Source: Fistularia commersonii
Lineage: Eukaryota; Chordata; Actinopteri; Syngnathiformes; Fistulariidae
Assembly (NCBI GenBank): GCA_037954325.1
Contig: JBBMNZ010000021.1
Location: forward strand, 8,253,616 to 8,317,615
Length of the DNA: 64,000 nt
Direction: 5' to 3'
Shown here: positions 12,842 through 24,780 of the stretch, in pieces
Numbering within the stretch: position 1 is the stretch's first letter
Layout: every line of letters begins with the position of its first letter
Notes under the pieces: generated by a model
Told to the model about the DNA's origin: nothing
Seen by the model: only the letters and a program-made list of their open reading frames with translations
The model's database searches: none
Position numbers and translations under genes: made by a program

Positions 12842-13175
12842 CATTCCGTTTCCTCCAGGGTTCACCACAGTTTAACTCCCCTGGATCCTCCTCTCACACC
12901 AGCTTCCTTCATGTCCTCTTTTTCATTCCATCCATGAATATCCTCTTGCTTCTCCCTCTTGGCCTCCTGCTTGCCAGTTGCAGGTCTTGGTCTATTCTTG
13001 TCAAAATCTTTGTAGCACGATCCCTCCTCTATACATGTCAAAATTCTCTCAGTCTGGGGTCTCTGACTTTATCCAGAACATCAAACATGTGCTGTCCCTC
13101 TGGACTCAAACCTATCCATTCTCATCACTCACAAAGAAACTCAACATTTTCATCTCTGATTTCCCAAAGCCACAA
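12842..13175 (-). mobile_element. RTE-type LINE 3' end, reversed
   Basis: The plus strand begins TTTCCTCCAGGGTTCACCACAG, which is the complement of the family 3' end. It continues with segments complementary to the LINE ORF end seen at 1-425, including ATCCATGAATATCCTC and ACATGTGCTGTCCCTCTGG (compare 35586-35604). The element therefore lies on the minus strand with its 3' end at the left. It is 5'-truncated and its frame is broken. Confidence 0.75.
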
Positions 13176-13184
13176 CCCTTTTTC

Positions 13185-13280
13185 ATTGCCTTTCACCTTT
13201 TCCCTCCAGGGTTCACCACAGCAACTAACCCCATTGCCTAACACTATTCTCTGCATCCTCTGCTGTCATATCTGCATCCT
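13185..13280 (-). mobile_element. Second RTE-type LINE 3' end, reversed
   Basis: The family 3' signature appears again (TTTTCCCTCCAGGGTTCACC at 13198-13217), about 350 bp after the first and in the same orientation. It is followed by CTATTCTCTGCATCCTCTGC, matching the ORF end in other copies. This is an independent 5'-truncated copy or a local duplication. Confidence 0.65.
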
Positions 13281-15795
13281 TTTCACTAATCAATGCCATT
13301 GCACCTTAACACGCAAACTTGGTGGTTTATATGTTTTATTTCCAGACACTAAAATGAACAAGTGAATTTGTTTTATTTCAACCTTTATAGTGTCACAAAA
13401 TGTAGCAGGGCCAGCAGTCGTGCACTGAAATATCCCCCCAAATGATAGTTCGATTTGTGTGCGCGTGTGTCTTCGGAGATCTCCATCCTCTTCAGGCAGT
13501 GATGGGCTGTTAAATGTTTTTATGTGTGCTTGGAGATTTTCTTAAGTATTGCTGTATACATTGGAGAAGGGTGAGAAGTTGTTTGTCACTCAACACCATT
13601 GTTGCCATGGAAACAGAATGGATAGTGATAGTTTCCCATTACAAATGAAAGAGGCTGTCCAAATGCAGATCTGTATGACAGCTGGACCATGAATTGGTAC
13701 ATACTGAACTTTGGAGCGAGTAGAATCAAAACGTTTTCTTAGTGATACATTTAACCCACTTGGCATAAACTGGTGCCAGAAGGCTACCAAATTATACCAT
13801 TTGGTCAGGGAATTCAAAATATATCAGGGTTATGCTAAAGTCCAATACATGTCAATATTCAATTCAATCTCATGCACACTGATGGATGACTAAGATTTGG
13901 ATTGAATAAAGAACCCTCTTGCTCTGAGGTGGAAGTACAAACTACAGTGCCAATAAGTGTCTAAGTGTCTCTTTAATTGCAAACTCATATTTATAAGAAT
14001 GAAAGCTCTAAAATTAATCAAAGCTGCAAATCCACAAAAGGATAAAAAAAAGGATACCCATAAATTGGGTTTATTGATTTAAATCTACTGAGACCCGTCA
14101 ATCCTTGGTCTAAAACGATGACAATTTTGTTCACAATTGCTGGGTAATTTAAGTAAAAAGTGTTTCACTCTTATAGAAATTATAATCTTGGGAATTGTGA
14201 GTGTATTCCACTTGGGCTGTGGTTTGACATGTCGGTTTAATTAATTCATTTTGGGACACCATCTGGCAAAGCGGCTGTAAGAAAACTCATGAAAGAACAC
14301 ATCAACTTGGTAGGGCTACCTGAGTCGCACCATATCATTTATTTACTTCATATGGTTATTCCACATCAACCAAATGGTTCATATTGACAGACTAGCCATT
14401 ATGCCTATGGTAATAATGTAGTGCTTTAATATTTAATATAACATATGCAAATGGGTTTTATTCCCACTGACTCTTATTTCCTTTGAGGCTGGCAGAAAAG
14501 CTAAAAACAACTTATGCATAAAAAGCACAAAGTGATGCATGAAAATACATAAGAATTCACGGCTTGATTTGTGTCCTTCGGGCACAAAGGCTATGTGATT
14601 TAGGCTGATATACAGCGCCCTTAACTTACCCAACCCTTTATAATTTAAAGCCAGACGGGGGGGGGATTGTGGCCCAGAAATTCTTGCTCTGAAGATGGGT
14701 ACCAACTCACTCTATGCCCTACAGGGACCTAGCCTGATTACAGCACCATCACTCTGACTTTCTTACTTCTGTGAACACACACACACTCACACACTTACTG
14801 TTGTGTCACTGCTCTCTTCATGCACATGTGTGCTTTGCTACTCATTGAATTTGTTTTTTTGAGGCAAAGTAGAGCACCATTCTTTTCAAGGAGCCTTGGA
14901 TCTGTGGCCTTGTAGCACTGCCTATCCTAAAGTGTTACACAGAGACGGCTGACAGGACGTTGTTGGCATTGAAAGCAGGTCGATCAAGTAACTGGCTTGC
15001 GATAACCCTGGAGGATGTGGCCTGATGAAAAAAACATCTGTTTTAGTGTTGATTACAGTTGAAACAAAAACTTTGATACTGCAATATGGAGAGATATATT
15101 ACATCAAAATATTAAAACGCAAATTCGAATAATCTTTTTCATTTTTACAAAAAACACCTGTTTGAAACAATTTCCCCAACAATTTCATACACGGTTGCAT
15201 TTGCAATGTTTTAGCAAAGACAATTCTCTTTGTTGTCATACTCCAAGTGTCAAATTTTGTCAAGCGTAGTTACATTTGCTCTAAATAGGTGAATACTTTC
15301 CTTTTACATATGGTCATGCATTTCATATGTTGATTTAGTTCTGGCATTATGATCATAAAAATGAACGATCATAGAAACATTCTCATGTGCATAGTATTAT
15401 ACTGTGAGTTGTGGAAGTAATATGTGTTGGAGGGCTGCAGGTGGCCCAGTCAGGACTGAGTTTACACTCGGGAATGGTGGCTTATAATTAATCCAGTACA
15501 AGGAAGTCACTGGTTGACTGATCTTGGCTTAATTTGTCAATTACACATGCCATACAGGACACGTTGAAAGGATAGCTTTGGCAATGGATAGCGGAGAAAA
15601 ATATTTTACCAGCAACTGTTGATCAGTTGCTGAACACACCAAGGTGGTTGTTTGGACAGAGGGAACAATGGTAGAGAAGGAGCCAAAGTTGGGCTTTTGG
15701 CATACACGGTGTCCTGGCATCCACGTTCCTTCCCTAGATAGGGGCAGTAATATTCATCAAGGCTTTTACAGATGAAACCCCCCTTTATCATCCAT
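13281..15795. other. No gene recognised
   Basis: AT-rich sequence with a G-run near 14660 and short CA tracts near 14775. No exon-like or repeat-family segment was recognised. Confidence 0.45.
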
Positions 15796-16183
15796 CACAG
15801 AGTGGCTGTCATGAGTTTCCTCTGCAGGGTGGCCGGACTCTCCCTTAGCGATAGGGTGAGCAGTTCGGTCGTCCAGGAGGAGGTCGGAGCAGAGCCGCTG
15901 CTCCTTCGCATAGAGAGGAGTCTGATGGGGTGGCTTGGGCATCTGGTCAGGATGTCTCCTGGATGCCTCCCAGGGGAGGTAAACCGGGCATGTCCATCTG
16001 GGAGACCACGGGGAAGACCCAGGACAACCCACAGACTATGTCTCCAGGCTGGCCTTGGAATGTCTTGAGATCCCCCCAGAGGAGCTGGACTATGTGGCGG
16101 GGGAGAGGGAGGTCTGGACTATACTGCTCTGCCAGCTGCCCCCATGACCTGACTCCGGATAAGAGTGGGAGGATGGATGGATG
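15796..16183 (+). mobile_element. Rex3-like (RTE clade) LINE 3' end
   Basis: The plus strand encodes RVAGLSLSDRV, EPLLLRIERS, GHLVRMSPG and SGRPRGRPRT, the C-terminal end of a LINE reverse-transcriptase ORF common in fish. It runs to CCGGATAAG and a short GGATGGATGGATG tail at 16171-16183. A GATG-type 3' tail is a known mark of Rex3. The copy is 5'-truncated and the frame shifts between 15930 and 16030. The ORF end resembles, but differs from, that of the RTE copies elsewhere in the window. The Rex3 name is from memory and would need a consensus comparison. Confidence 0.65.
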
Positions 16184-16784
16184 CTAAAAAAGTTCTCCCA
16201 GTTTGGAGTGTTTGTGTCTGTGTTCTCTGAACACAGGGTGTTTTGACGGGTCTAGTGCAGCAGTTAGAGGGAAGGTTCATGCCTACTTCCTGTCTGCTTG
16301 CTACCTCTAGCGTTCAGAGCTACCGCTGGCTAGCCCGTGTGGTGAATGAAGAAGCAACTTATGCATCAGTATTCTCCTGCCAGTGCGAAGCCTCTTCATC
16401 ACGAAGACTCCTGCCAGGTCTCCCTGTGGCACTCATGGTAACTGGAGCCTTGCACCCCCAGGCTAACTTGACAGGGGATCTTGGGATCCCCTATTTGGGA
16501 GTAGCAGTGCGCCCCTTAGATATAGTGCACAGGCCCTAGTGGATATGCCCTGGCACCTATCAACCTCTGCCCCACTGTCTTGTTGATGAGTCTGGGATGA
16601 CTAAAGTCTAAGGGAACACACCCTGACAGAAAAGCATTGATCTGGTGGCCCAGGATAGGTGGTACTCCTGGAAACTGGAGCTGCAGCCCCCTGCAACTGC
16701 TCGAGAGTGGTGGTTGTCTTGGGTCCTCCTTAGAACCAGAATACGCCCTCCTGCAGTGAAGGAGGGGGGTTGACAGCCATAACA
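16184..16784. other. Unidentified GC-richer segment between two LINE pieces
   Basis: This 600-bp stretch is clearly richer in GC than its surroundings and lies between two plus-strand LINE remnants. Open frames of up to 98 codons occur on both strands but show no domain I recognise. It is probably repeat-derived, for instance the 5' part of the LINE that follows, but that is inference. Confidence 0.35.
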
Positions 16785-16945
16785 ACTGTGGACATGGTGT
16801 TTACAGCAAGGCAACTTCAGGAGAAGTGCAGAGAACAAAACCAGGACATTTTCACGGCTTTCACTGACCTATCAAGGCTTTTGAAAAACGTCAACTGGGA
16901 GATCCTATGGAGTATCCTCCTGAAATTTGGCTGCAAAAAAAAAAA
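16785..16945 (+). mobile_element. LINE reverse-transcriptase fragment, first part
   Basis: The translated plus strand reads MVFTARQLQEKCREQNQD, then FTAFTDLSRLLKNVNWEIL and LLKFGC. This is the fish LINE pattern in which a conserved D-L-x-K-A-F-D motif of the RT palm is expected. Here that motif is degraded (DLSRLLKN). The frame ends in an A-run at about 16936, next to a reversed LINE tail. The same reading resumes after 17280, which suggests one element later split. Confidence 0.7.
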
Positions 16946-16950
16946 TTGAT

Positions 16951-17262
16951 AAGATAAGAACAACTTTATTAATCCCGAAGGCAATTGTTGTGCCAGAGTT
17001 ACAGAAAAAATAACTGTAATAAATAATAAAAAGAAAAAGGCAGAATTAGAAATAAAAATAAACTATAAAGTGTCTCAGTGAAACTATAAGGTGTCTTAGT
17101 AAACAAGTGATAAAACTATAAGTGTCTTAGAAACAAGTGAGTGCACAATAGTATGATAAAAGGCAGATAAAAGGAAAAAATTGTAGTGTAATAGTATGAT
17201 AAAAGGAAAAAAGGAAAAATTGTTACACTTCTTCAACACTTCCACATTGGGATGATGGCACA
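16951..17262 (-). mobile_element. Reversed LINE tail inserted in another LINE
   Basis: The left end reads GATAAGATAAGAACAACTTT followed by ATCCCGAAGGCAATTGTTGT. This is the complement of a LINE 3' end that finishes in a TTATCT-type simple tail. The first 37 bp after the tail match 53909-53945 at about 35 of 37 positions. The interior has imperfect internal repeats of AAACTATAA-GTGTCTTAG type. The element therefore lies on the minus strand, probably L2- or Rex1-related, and it interrupts the plus-strand LINE at 16785-17870. Confidence 0.6.
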
Positions 17263-17279
17263 TGTCACTACGAGGGCCA

Positions 17280-17870
17280 GGAATCTGAACCTTTCAGGGT
17301 TTGTACTGGTGGGCATCAGGGATGTTGCCTTGCTCTAGTACTTTTTGATATTTTCCTGCTATCTGTGACACTGCTGCTACGTGAAAAAAATCAAGAAGGA
17401 CAGTGGGCTTATGGTGGACTTCAGGCTCAGCTGGAACCTTTTCAACATCAGAAGGCATCAGGATATTACAAAAGTAACCTCCAAACACATCATCGAGCTA
17501 CAGTCTGCAGACTGGTGAATGGGCCACAAATGTGCAGCATCAACTGCGCTGGGTTAGCCATGTCATCAGGACGCCCACAGATCACCAGTCACGGAAAGTT
17601 CTCTATGGCCAATTACATCTTAGCCACCGCACTGCTAGTGGCCAGAAAAGGTGATACAAAGACCGATTGAAGTGTAGCCTAAAGCCAGTTGGAGGACGCC
17701 GCCACCCAGAGCCGTGTTGGAGGCTCTGCCAACAAGGAGTGCATAGACTTGAGAAGGACCGAAATGAGAGACAGATGAAGAAATGCATAAAGCATCATAT
17801 CTACACCCCCAGCCTGTGGATTCACCTGCTCAGACTGCGACAGACTTTCAATTGACAACCAAGTGAGTAG
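17280..17870 (+). mobile_element. LINE ORF C-terminal remnant, second part
   Basis: Across two frames the plus strand keeps LFNIRRHQDITKVTSKHIIELQ near 17430-17505. This corresponds to the region leading into the RT Y/FADD box, which here reads SADW instead. It is joined directly to LRWVSHVIRTPTDHQSRKVL and a basic end (QKRRYKDRLKCSLKPVG). The part between the FADD box and the C-terminal block seems deleted. It resembles the LINE proteins often annotated in fish as endonuclease-reverse transcriptase. It is inactive. Confidence 0.65.
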
Positions 17871-19214
17871 AGAGAAAAGAGAGAGTTTAAATTCACCCTG
17901 GGGAGATGATTATTTTCTTGCTAGATGCTGAAAAAGTTCACTCTCTTTGGACAGCAGTGATTAAAAGTCTTTGTGCAACAAAGTCCCTAATGTTGCCATC
18001 ACGCTGATTTCCAGGAGACATTACACAACCTGTGTCCCAATACAAAACAAACTTTGCAAATAATCTTTTGAAAATTGTAAACATAAAAAAAGTCAGATCA
18101 CTTACTGTATGAACATTCATACAGAACACAATTAAGTCCAGAACTAGAAAAAATATTTGATCAAAAACCTGCAATACCTCATTGGCTTCTCCCACAACAG
18201 ACTCAACGTTGATTGTCTTTACTGTTATACTACTATTTGTAGTTATTCAGATTTTATATTGGGCAATTTGTAATCCACGTTTCTCAGTGCATTGTGCACA
18301 GGGAGAAGATGATGGTTCAACATTTTTCTTGCATCGGGGAACATTTATTTCTGTGGCCTTTCCAGTGGAATGCACACCAAGTTGCCAGATACTGTTATGA
18401 ATTTTCATCAGACCAAAATTTTGTCAGAGAAATGCTTATTGTCCCCTGGTGGCTGACAAACTCTTCCTTCAGTTGTCAGTATAAGATTTGTATCAAGGGT
18501 TATGTGTTCTACATGTTTGGAACATGGCCTCACAGTTGGATTTGCATTGATAATGCTGGGTATGTTGGCTTTTCTCCAAAAACCTGTCCGTCTCACCACC
18601 TAATCCTCAGAATCGGTAGTAAACATTGTTCCAGGGCTGTCATTTGTTTGATGTAGGTGGTCCAAGGCTTATATGCCAACTCTTTACATTGGAGTACAGG
18701 CTCAAATTGTCGGCTGAAGTGCTGGTTGACCTCTGGCTCTGTGTTTGCTTTCAGCGATGTAGTCAAACTCTCAAGAGAATTGCAGCACACTTTTGTAATG
18801 GGCTTGGTGAAGGTAGGCATAAGAACTAGGTTTTCTTGATGATTGAGGGTAAGCTGTGGGTGCTGGATGGCCTTACGAAGGCCTTTAAAATGCCCAACTT
18901 GCTATATTATTGAGGCTCCACATCGCGGAGATTTGCAGACTTTTCTCTTGGCCTTCAACCAATGAAATTTGAGAGACATTTCTTTACATTTCTACATATC
19001 TGAGATCCTCTTTGGTAGTGCCTCCTCAGTGAGGTAGTGTGGCAGCACAAGAGATGGCAAACAGGTTGACTTTGATGCATACTTTGTTGACATATATTAC
19101 TATAATTAAAGGGTTAGGACACTAAGTTGTAGTTGGAAAGCACAGAGACTGGCATGCCAAAAAATGGCTTAATATTTCGACATACATATCGTGGCAGTGC
19201 CATGATTGGTATAT
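17871..19214. other. No gene recognised; several medium open frames
   Basis: Open frames of 60-120 codons occur on both strands. The minus strand at 18593-18820 carries a non-repetitive 75-residue frame (starting MPTFTKPITKVCCNSLE), but I cannot match it to a family. It could be an old transposon or pseudogene. No splice structure is visible. Confidence 0.3.
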
Positions 19215-19325
19215 CAATGTCTGTCTTCTTATCCTTTCAGCTTTTACCTTCAGGGGTTGCTATAACAAATCAACCTTCTCCATCTAACCCTATTCTTTGT
19301 ATCCTCCTTTCTATCTCTGATATTA
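19215..19325 (-). mobile_element. Short RTE-type LINE 3' end, reversed
   Basis: The plus strand has GCTTTTACCTTCAGGGGTTGC followed by CTCCATCTAACCCTATTCTT. This matches the complement of the 3' end of the copies at 35330 and 40455 and the adjoining ORF end. Only about 100 bp remain, which is a typical severe 5' truncation. Confidence 0.7.
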
Positions 19326-21290
19326 TGCTTCAAAGATGCTGGTGAAGCATATTGTGTGGCAAGAAAGCCATATAGAGGCCTCATTTGCTGATGTGACTGA
19401 TTCTTGAATGTAAAGTATTAAAAAATGTGAAATAAGATGTAAATTTTAACACAACTGCCATAGAGAGCCAAATATATTGAGAAATATACAAATATTCTAT
19501 CATGCTTGAAGGATATTAATATAGGCATCAATATAACTTTTTCCTGCACAACCTGAACGTCATTTGATGTGATTGTGATAATTGTCTTTATGGGAGAGAA
19601 CATTTACCAGGAAGCAGTCTGTCAGTGATGTTTGACAATTTTCTGTTACCATCCTTTTGTTTGAAGAGTTCCCTGTACTTTTCAACTTCTCTCTAAGACA
19701 CACCCCCATCAATGCTCTCACTCCTGTTAAATCATCATCTGCAACAGACTTAGAGATAGATAGCTCCTTACACGGTCCTGAAGATATAATATACCGTTCC
19801 ACATTCCTTTCCTTATGTGTGGCTCTGTCCTTCTCAATGCATGTATGGTTCACTCTTTGTATAAAAAGGGGCTCACTATAACCAATAAAACAGAGTCCTG
19901 CTGGAAGAAAAGCAGACACAGTCTCTGTCTGTTTCACTCTGATCCCCATAGCCACAAAGTAACCTTTGATACAGTCGGCCTCATCCACCAATGGCTTGGA
20001 GATCCAGACCCTGGCCTTTGGCTTAGAGGACGAGAAGGTCCCCACGACCTCATCTCAAGACCATCCTCGACAAGTAATTGTTGTGGTTACTGTTTAATGA
20101 AAGTAAAATAATCTCTTTCAAAAAAATAAACCATACTTTCCCTTATATTGGTTATATATTAATGCTACATACACAAATACACAAAAGATTCAGCATGTGA
20201 TCTCCATGTTGAAACATTTTTCTTTGATTACTGGTACCGGTATTTAAAAATTTGATATGGCATGAAGGCATTCTTTTTTTGATTCATTTTCTCAATATTA
20301 TTCCATTAATTATACTTTGGATTGTGTCATTACGACTGCTACCGACACTATTCCTAATACTACTAATGGTAGTTCTGATAACAATAATATTGTTATTCTT
20401 ATGTATAAAAAAAAACACCACCACCAACCTGTGTTACAGTTTTCAGCTTTTTTTGTCAATCGTCCTGAAGGTACAGTTAGTCACCGTTAATCCACTGAAG
20501 ATGCTTTGAATATCACAACTCTCTTTTAATCATATGTAGGCTTGTGATAAGTTATCAGGTTTTAGGACCTGTGCATGAACTCAAAGAATAGTAGGAATTA
20601 TAAAAATGAATGTATCACTATGTCTCTAAAAGGCACAAGGAGACCTAATACGTATTATCACTAAGAGGGTGGCTTCAGACATTTTGAGGGCCCAGTCATA
20701 AACGAAAGAAATGTTTCTTTCCATTTTCTGCAACACAATTAAGGTTGTGAACAAAATCAATTCTTGGGCGAGTGATGTTTTTGGTCATTTCAAAAGGGTG
20801 CAGCAGTACTTTAACTTGGACATAGTTGTTTTTATGCAACAAAGTTATTTTAAAACTACTTTTTCACTATGTAATGCCTATAGTAAAATACTGAAAGCCT
20901 AATTTTCTCTTAATACCAGGCTTATTGAATGGAATTCTCCCTCTTCCTGTCATAATCATAATCAAACTGTTGCTGTGTGTGTTTATGAGCCTCTGTTAAG
21001 AATGTTGTAGTTCAAAATATTCGTCCGTGAATGTACAAACGTTTGAAAATATTCCAGTCGTCACAACAGCGGTAGTGCTTCATATGATGTATGAGGGAAG
21101 ACTGTGCGCTGCATCTCAAACAACCCCTTTAAAGAAACTTCTTGCCAGTTTAAAAATGGTTGTAAATGCCTATGATAAGCAAAACCTGTCAATGTGCAAA
21201 AAGCCTGCTTTTTAAGTTTAACATTTTTTTGCTGTTCATGTCCAAGATTATATTAGTAACAGTTTCTTCAATAACATTTGCCTGACATAC
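19326..21290. other. No gene recognised
   Basis: AT-rich DNA. A 161-codon minus-strand frame (19560-20045) has mixed, non-repetitive composition but no recognisable domain or splice context. An ATT/ATA-rich stretch lies near 20300-20410. Confidence 0.35.
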
Positions 21291-22078
21291 ATTTGCCTGG
21301 TGTGCTTGGTGTGACCTGAACAACCTGCAGATCAATGCCAGTTAGACAAAGGAGATGATGTTCAACTTCAGAAGGCGCACACCCCAGGTAGCACCGGTGA
21401 ACATCAAGGGTCTAGAAATCGAGATTGCGGCAGAATAGAGATACCTGAGTGTCCATCTCAACAACAAACTGGACTGGTCCCACAATACAGATGACCTGTA
21501 TAAGAAGGGCTTATGTCTGCTTTACCTCCTGAGGAGACCAAGGTTTCTCGGTGTGAGCAGGACACTGTTAAGGACTTTCTATGATTCTGTGGTGGCATTT
21601 TTACTGCTCTATGCAGTGGTCTGCTAATACTATGGAAGCTTCGAGAGGAACAGAAAAAGACTGAAGAAGCTGGTCGGGTGGGCCGGCTTGGTGCTGGATA
21701 GCCCTCTGGACATGAACACTCCCTACATTTGGCATGGTGCTGATGCTGCTCACAAGCATCCTAAAACGCTCTTTGTTTTGCACTACCTCATTACCACCCT
21801 CATCCATGCAATACTTATACAGATATATATATGTATATATCATGTGCATATTCACCAGGACACATCTCCTACTACAATTGTTATTTTCAAAGCCATTGTG
21901 CTTTACAAGGCACCCCTTCGTACACTTTATTTTTCCCCCTCTTTTTATATCTTGAGTTGTATTCAATATCCTGTAAATAGTCTTTTGTACCGACATCCTG
22001 TATGAACACTCTGTCAACAAGTCTGCTGTGACAATTGAATTTCCCCTCTGCAAAATCAATTAAGTTTATCTTATCTTA
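21291..22078 (+). mobile_element. L2/Rex1-like LINE 3' end
   Basis: The plus strand encodes the RT C-terminus of a CR1/L2-type LINE: LNNLQINASQTKEMMFNFRR, VHLNNKLDWSHNTDDLYKKG, LLRRPRFLGVSRTLLRTFYD and ERNRKRLKKLVGWA. It is followed by a 3' UTR ending ACAATTGAATTTCCCCTCTG and a tail of TTATCTTATCTTAT. Stop codons break the frame near 21440 and 21627. An ATATAC microsatellite sits inside the UTR near 21820-21840. L2 and Rex1 have similar ends, so the family name is uncertain. Confidence 0.75.
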
Positions 22079-22834
22079 TTGCTGTACCTTTAGGATCAGA
22101 AAGATAGAACATTAATTGCATACCATGTTGTATTGTGGGCAGAGGCACACACAAACACACATGTACAATTTCTAATTCAAGGTCATATAGTTGACTTGGG
22201 ATGATGATATTTTAACAATACATAGCATTGCTCTGAGACACAGTCCTATACCACAAACAGGATACAGGATAAGATTTACCATGCTTTAATAGGAGTAACC
22301 AGCATCAGTATTAGACATTCTGGCTAAGGGAATTTGTGTGCTCATCATTACAAGGGGCCTTAGCTGATTCACATTGTCATTGTTCATGTGGCGCTGTCAT
22401 GTCATGGTTAGTCTATGACGCTGTAATGTCATTTTTGCACATCACATATTAACACCATGTTGTATAATGTGAGGACCATGGCTATTTCATTTATTCACTG
22501 ATATTACCTGATCTGATGTTTTCATTGTCTAATAATTAGGATTCCTCATTTGTAATTTGGATTTATTAAAGCTGTTTCCAACCACTGCAAAGCAAGGGTA
22601 GTATTTTACAAGCGTATTTTGAAAATCTATGTGCAAATTTATCAGTCGCACACTTGGTATATGTGTATTCTATTACTGTTTTGCACAGTAATGATGTATT
22701 AGGTCTGACATGTTTACCCAGCAACAACAAGTCAGAAATTTGGAATTAGATGGTACAAATTGAATCATAAGTTGGTTTTAACAGTTTATGACTGAGTATA
22801 TGTTATATTTTTATCCTCATGCCATGCGACTTAG
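22079..22834. other. No gene recognised
   Basis: AT-rich sequence between two LINE ends, with no feature recognised. Confidence 0.5.
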
Positions 22835-23062
22835 AACCCAGACTGAAATGTTTGGTCATGGGAAGAGGGGAGTGAGTGTGTATGATGATAGAGGGAAGTT
22901 GGAGATGAAGCTACCAGCCAGGAGTAAAATGAGCAGACCAAAAAGAGGAGGACGCACGGTTACTGGGTGTGATAAAGGAATACACAGAGAACAGCGACTG
23001 ATGGAAACTGATGATCTGCTGTAATAACTCCCGATTAGGGAAGAGCAAGAAGAAGACAGTGT
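22835..23062 (+). mobile_element. RTE-type LINE 3' end, strongly degraded
   Basis: The plus strand keeps FGHGKRGVSVYDDRGKLEMK, corresponding to the FGHVQRRDxEYIGRRxLELE block of other copies. A basic segment with KRGGRT follows, then an end reading TGATCTGCTG and GGGAAGAGCAAGAAGAAGA, comparable to the family 3' end with an AAGAAG tail. It is more diverged than the other RTE copies. Confidence 0.6.
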
Positions 23063-23936
23063 CTTTTGAAGCCATGTCAGGACTGATTTTCTCACAAAAT
23101 GTTCTCAATGGAAAAAAAAAAAATTACCCCCCAAAGTGGGGAAGTGGTTTCAAGACTGTGGGACACATCAGTAAGCTGTTGTAAAGTGTTCTATGTATGT
23201 GTGAATGTATGTACTGATCTACTTATTTGTATCAATAAGATTGTAATTTTCTTGTCAGGATTTTGTCACTACCTGGAAAATGCCATGTATGAGTTGTAGT
23301 CAATGCATATTCCTCAGTGTTGATGTTTGCAGAGGAGGGGATTCTATCCCTCTGCATAGACTAGAGAGCTCCAGGCAAAGCCTTACTTCTGGGCCCATCT
23401 TGCTAACCGCCCTCCTTCATCCACTTTGATCACAAAGGCTGAAGTAGTAGAGAAATTCAAGAGAGCTCGACTTCAATCATCCAGTAGAGCCTCCCCTGTG
23501 AAGTGAGTCAGAGTAGTGGAGTGTGTTGTGCTGGGAGACTTTTGTATGGTAATTTGTTATGGAGGAGGTGGTAGGCTAGCGGTTTGTCATTCACGGGAAG
23601 AACACTTTGAAGTGAGTGAGAAGTGTATGTGGATGCATAGCAAGATTAGAATATATAGAGGTAATTTCCAGGCATAGATGAAACAACAAATAAACCCCTC
23701 ACCTTCAAGTCAAACTGTTTGTTACAAAGGACTTGGGAAAGGGATTTAACTCCTCTGTTTTCCCTAGTGAGGACAGGGGGACATAGTAGGCTGGAATGTG
23801 ATGGCCTCCTTTCCATGGCAGCTCATCACAGCAGATATATGCATGTATTATTTATACATTCAGGTGCACTCAGGAACTCAGGTGTCCCAGCAAAGCAATA
23901 CATTTATAAGCCTAGCGGTGATCGTTACAAGAAACA
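23063..23936. other. No gene recognised
   Basis: Sequence between an RTE end and the broken end of a Gypsy element. The rest of that Gypsy (end of RNase H, integrase, 3' LTR) is not visible here. Confidence 0.45.
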
Positions 23937-24780
23937 TCAGATGAAATTGCTGGGCTGATTCAAGGTTGTTATAACAACATCTAATTGAAAGCATAACTGC
24001 GTGACATTTTTCGCTCTCTGAACCTTGGCTCTGCCTCCTGTCTTTTCATCTTTGGAACAAAAGTATAGCAGTTTGTGGCGAAACAACGCAAGGGGATGCC
24101 ACGCATTCTCCACCTGCTGTTCCACCATGGCCCCAACGGCAATATCAAACTCATCAGACATCAATGCTATGGAAGCCCTGGGTGCTAGATGGGCAAGAAG
24201 GGCAGCGTCAGCCAGGGCGCGCTTAGCCCGGTCACAAGCCTGAGCCCGTCCAGAGTCCAGTTGACTGTGTCCTGTCTGGACTGCAAACCAGCTGAAGGAG
24301 GTGGGCAGCGTGAGGGAGGACACGGTTGTAAAAAATTTACCATGCCCAAGAACTCCTGCAACTCCTTCACTGAGGCTGGGTTAGAAAATTCGGCAACCGC
24401 TTGCACCTTTGAAGGCAATAGGACTGCACCTTGCGGCAAAATGGGGCGCCCCAAGAAGTCAATCACTGGAAGCCCAATCTGAATCTGGCACTTAGCCGGG
24501 TTGACGATGACCATAGTCATCTAAATGATGGAAAACCAGAATTGGGTGCTTTAAGTGCTCATCAACTGATGGGCTGGCCACCAGAATGTTGTCGAGATAG
24601 ATGAACACAAGCGCAAGGTCTGAGCGGCTCTTTTCAAACCAAAAGGCATGCGGACATTCAGAAATCCTGAATGTGGGGGATGGGTAGCCGCCATTTGCAG
24701 TGACGTTTAACCTGCGAAAGTCGCCGCAAGGGCGCCACGACCTCTCTGCTTTGGGCAACATGTGGAGTGGGGAGGCCCAA
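23937..24780 (-). pseudogene. Gypsy pol: reverse transcriptase and RNase H, broken
   Basis: Read on the minus strand, RT motifs include RPCGDFRRLN (about 24731) and the catalytic box as IYLDNILVAS (YLDN at 24599-24588). Functional Gypsy RTs have YLDD, so one catalytic aspartate is replaced by asparagine. The palm segment between these two blocks is deleted. Next come NPAKCQ, DFLGRPILPQGAVLL and ELQEFLGMVNF, the RT thumb and tether. After a frameshift the RNase H start follows (AHLAPRASIALMSDEFDIAVGA). The frame ends at about 23937 inside RNase H. Integrase and 3' LTR are absent. Confidence 0.85.
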
